Assembly (NCBI GenBank): GCA_027076405.1
Contig: JALTJN010000366.1
Location: 1 to 16,024 of the forward strand
Direction: 5' to 3'
Length of the DNA stretch: 16,024 nt
DNA from: Chromatiales bacterium
GTDB taxonomy: Bacteria > Pseudomonadota > Gammaproteobacteria > UBA6429
Shown: one piece after another, positions 14,916 through 16,024 of the stretch
How positions within the stretch are numbered: position 1 is the stretch's first letter
How the letters are laid out: every line of letters begins with the position of its first letter
The notes under the pieces: generated by a model
Databases searched by the model: none
What the model saw: only the letters and a program-made list of their open reading frames with translations
Told to the model about the DNA's origin: nothing
Position numbers and translations under genes: made by a program

Positions 14916-15611
14916 ATGAAAAAATCTATTGTAAGTGCTGCACTATTAGCAGCAACTGGTTTTGCTACATCTGCTAATGCTGCTTTGGTTAATGACGGTT
15001 CTATGACATTGACTATTGATCAAGGTACAGCTGCATGTGTAATTGGTGGTACATTCCCTAACTGTGATTATGGCGCTGCTACTGCAACAGGTGGTTCTTA
15101 CTTCTTAATGGACGGTAACTTGGCTGACGTGCTGGGTGGTAACAACGGTATCACTTTAGGTGTAGCTCAGCCATTTGATGGTAATGCTCCTGCTTCAGGC
15201 GTAACTTATGATGGTTCAGGTAGCAATATTACAAACCCTTGGAACTTCTTTGGTAGTATTGGTACAAACTTCTCTGTTGGCACAGGTATTTCTGCTATTG
15301 ATGACACATCATTAGACATGAGTGGCTGGCGCGTAGCTTGGGGTGAAGTTCCTGAAATCAATATGGGTGCTGGTGCTCCTGCTGCAATCTCTTGTGGTAC
15401 TTGTAATATTAATGACACGTACACACTAACTTACTCTGCTGTAGTTCCTGCTGGTGATCCATCTGGTTTCGGTGGCACTGCGTATGACTTAGTTCTAACA
15501 GGTACAATCATTGCGACTCCTTCAGCTGTTCCAGTACCTGCTGCAGTATGGTTGTTTGGTTCAGGTTTGTTAGGTCTGGCAGGTGTTGCGCGTCGTCGTA
15601 AAGCTGCGTAA
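14916..15611 (+). CDS. PEP-CTERM sorting domain protein
   Basis: 231 residues, ATG with CGGAG 8 nt upstream. The signal peptide is residues 1-22 (SANA cleavage). The exported part, about 23-203, is homologous to residues 30-232 of the 840-residue protein on the other strand: NNGITLGVAQ, PWNFFGSIG, SGWRVAWGEVPEINMGAG, VPAGDPSGFGG. Two Cys pairs (41/50 and 160/163) are placed as in that protein. The C-terminus is a full PEP-CTERM tail: VPVP (205-208), hydrophobic AAVWLFGSGLLGLAGV and ARRRKAA. Exosortase (XrtA type) should recognise it and remove the tail on export; no exosortase gene is in the window. A sigma-54-like promoter and box copy B stand upstream, tying it to PrsK/PrsR control. The gene ends in a strong terminator, so it is probably transcribed alone. 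The molecular function of the exported domain is unknown. Confidence 0.93.
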   Translation: MKKSIVSAALLAATGFATSANAALVNDGSMTLTIDQGTAACVIGGTFPNCDYGAATATGGSYFLMDGNLADVLGGNNGITLGVAQPFDGNAPASGVTYDGSGSNITNPWNFFGSIGTNFSVGTGISAIDDTSLDMSGWRVAWGEVPEINMGAGAPAAISCGTCNINDTYTLTYSAVVPAGDPSGFGGTAYDLVLTGTIIATPSAVPVPAAVWLFGSGLLGLAGVARRRKAA

Positions 15612-15652
15612 TTTAGCACTCTTACATATACAAGAGTTGTAAATTGCATGAA

Positions 15653-15687
15653 GCAGGAGTCGTCTTTGACGGCTCCTGCTTTTTTTT
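15653..15687 (+). terminator. Intrinsic terminator of the PEP-CTERM gene
   Basis: GCAGGAGTCGTC, loop TTT, GACGGCTCCTGC (12-bp stem with one G-T pair), followed by eight T. It lies 41 nt after the stop codon. Confidence 0.95.
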
Positions 15688-15730
15688 GCCCGTGACTTTG
15701 TTGGTGGGTGAATGGGTTTAGCATATGTTA

Positions 15731-15748
15731 TGTCAGTAAAATTTACAT
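15731..15748 (+). promoter_or_regulatory. PrsR-box candidate, copy C
   Basis: TGTCAGTAAAATTTACAT, 14 of 18 matches to copy A and keeping all ten positions invariant among the four copies. It ends 73 nt before the -24 element at 15822. Confidence 0.6.
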
Positions 15749-15821
15749 ATATTTAAGATATATAAGAATAAAAAATAGAGGTTTATGATAAGTATTAGAA
15801 TTATATAAAAATAAATACACT

Positions 15822-15837
15822 TGGATTGATTTTTGCA
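15822..15837 (+). promoter_or_regulatory. Sigma-54 promoter of a gene beyond the right edge
   Basis: TGGATTGATTTTTGCA: TGG and TTGC are both present at the strict 10-nt spacing, the -12 half is a perfect match, and G at the seventh position also agrees with the consensus TGGCACGNNNNTTGC. Expected start near 15848. The box copy C is at the right distance, so the downstream gene is probably another PrsR target, perhaps a second PEP-CTERM protein. Confidence 0.65.
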
Positions 15838-16024
15838 TGTCCATTTAATGTATATATCTACGTTTACTTGCTTGGATGAATATTCAAATAATGAATATTA
15901 AGTAGGTCATTTGTGCACTAAACGTAGTTCAAAAAGCGAATTTTAGTTCTGTGTTACACAGTATCTTGTATATAGACAATGCTTTCTTATGGTATGTAAA
16001 AATGCTTGTGCGATACAGAAAATT
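15838..16024 (+). other. Leader region with nested inverted repeats, no gene seen
   Basis: This stretch contains no convincing reading frame. CTACGTTTA (15858-15866) pairs with TAAACGTAG (15919-15927), and inside it AATATTCA (15879-15886) pairs with TGAATATT (15892-15899). Further on is a 13-bp palindrome CTGTGTTACACAG (15949-15961). All lie after the predicted start at about 15848, so they would be part of a 5' leader longer than 170 nt. Confidence 0.45.

Noticed and set aside
14774..14977. 67-residue + strand frame rich in Tyr, Phe and Cys
   Set aside because: Overlaps the promoter and the start of the PEP-CTERM gene in another frame; composition simply reflects T-rich DNA.
1..16024. CRISPR array, tRNA or rRNA genes
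   Set aside because: No spaced direct repeats and no tRNA-like or rRNA-like sequence found by reading both strands.

Overview
The window reads as chromosomal DNA of a fairly AT-rich, Gram-negative gammaproteobacterium. The signs are a FadL-type outer-membrane porin, a PEP-CTERM protein with the gammaproteobacterial VPVPAAVWLFGSGLLGL tail, and the PrsT/PrsK/PrsR set that accompanies exosortase (XrtA-type) protein sorting. No exosortase gene lies in the window itself.

Region 1 (1-7185, + strand) is a regulatory cluster. It holds a TPR protein cut by the window edge (PrsT-like), the membrane histidine kinase PrsK, a stand-alone receiver protein that resembles the N-terminus of PrsR, the sigma-54 activator PrsR, and an unrecognised 361-residue protein. 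Region 2 (7187-9887) is accessory DNA. It holds an intact IS481-family element with matching inverted repeats and a 7-bp target duplication, a frameshifted remnant of a second IS481-type element, two small exported or anchored proteins of unknown function, and a scrap of an IS3-family transposase. Region 3 (9889-14344, - strand) carries a FadL-like porin, an 840-residue surface protein ending in a JDVT-CTERM-like tail, and a CPBP-type intramembrane protease that is probably its dedicated processing enzyme (MrtJ type). Region 4 (14345-16024) is a regulatory stretch, a short PEP-CTERM protein with a strong terminator, and then the promoter region of a gene beyond the window.

Two observations stand out. 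First, the N-terminal domain of the JDVT-CTERM-like protein is homologous to the whole exported part of the PEP-CTERM protein. The same domain is therefore attached to two different sorting signals, served by two different processing systems, in one locus. Second, an 18-bp motif (TGTCGGTAAATATTACAG and variants) occurs upstream of prsR, twice upstream of the PEP-CTERM gene, and once near the right edge. In two cases it lies 72-73 nt upstream of a -24/-12 sigma-54-like promoter. This is a good candidate for the PrsR operator, linking the regulators in region 1 to the exported proteins in region 4.
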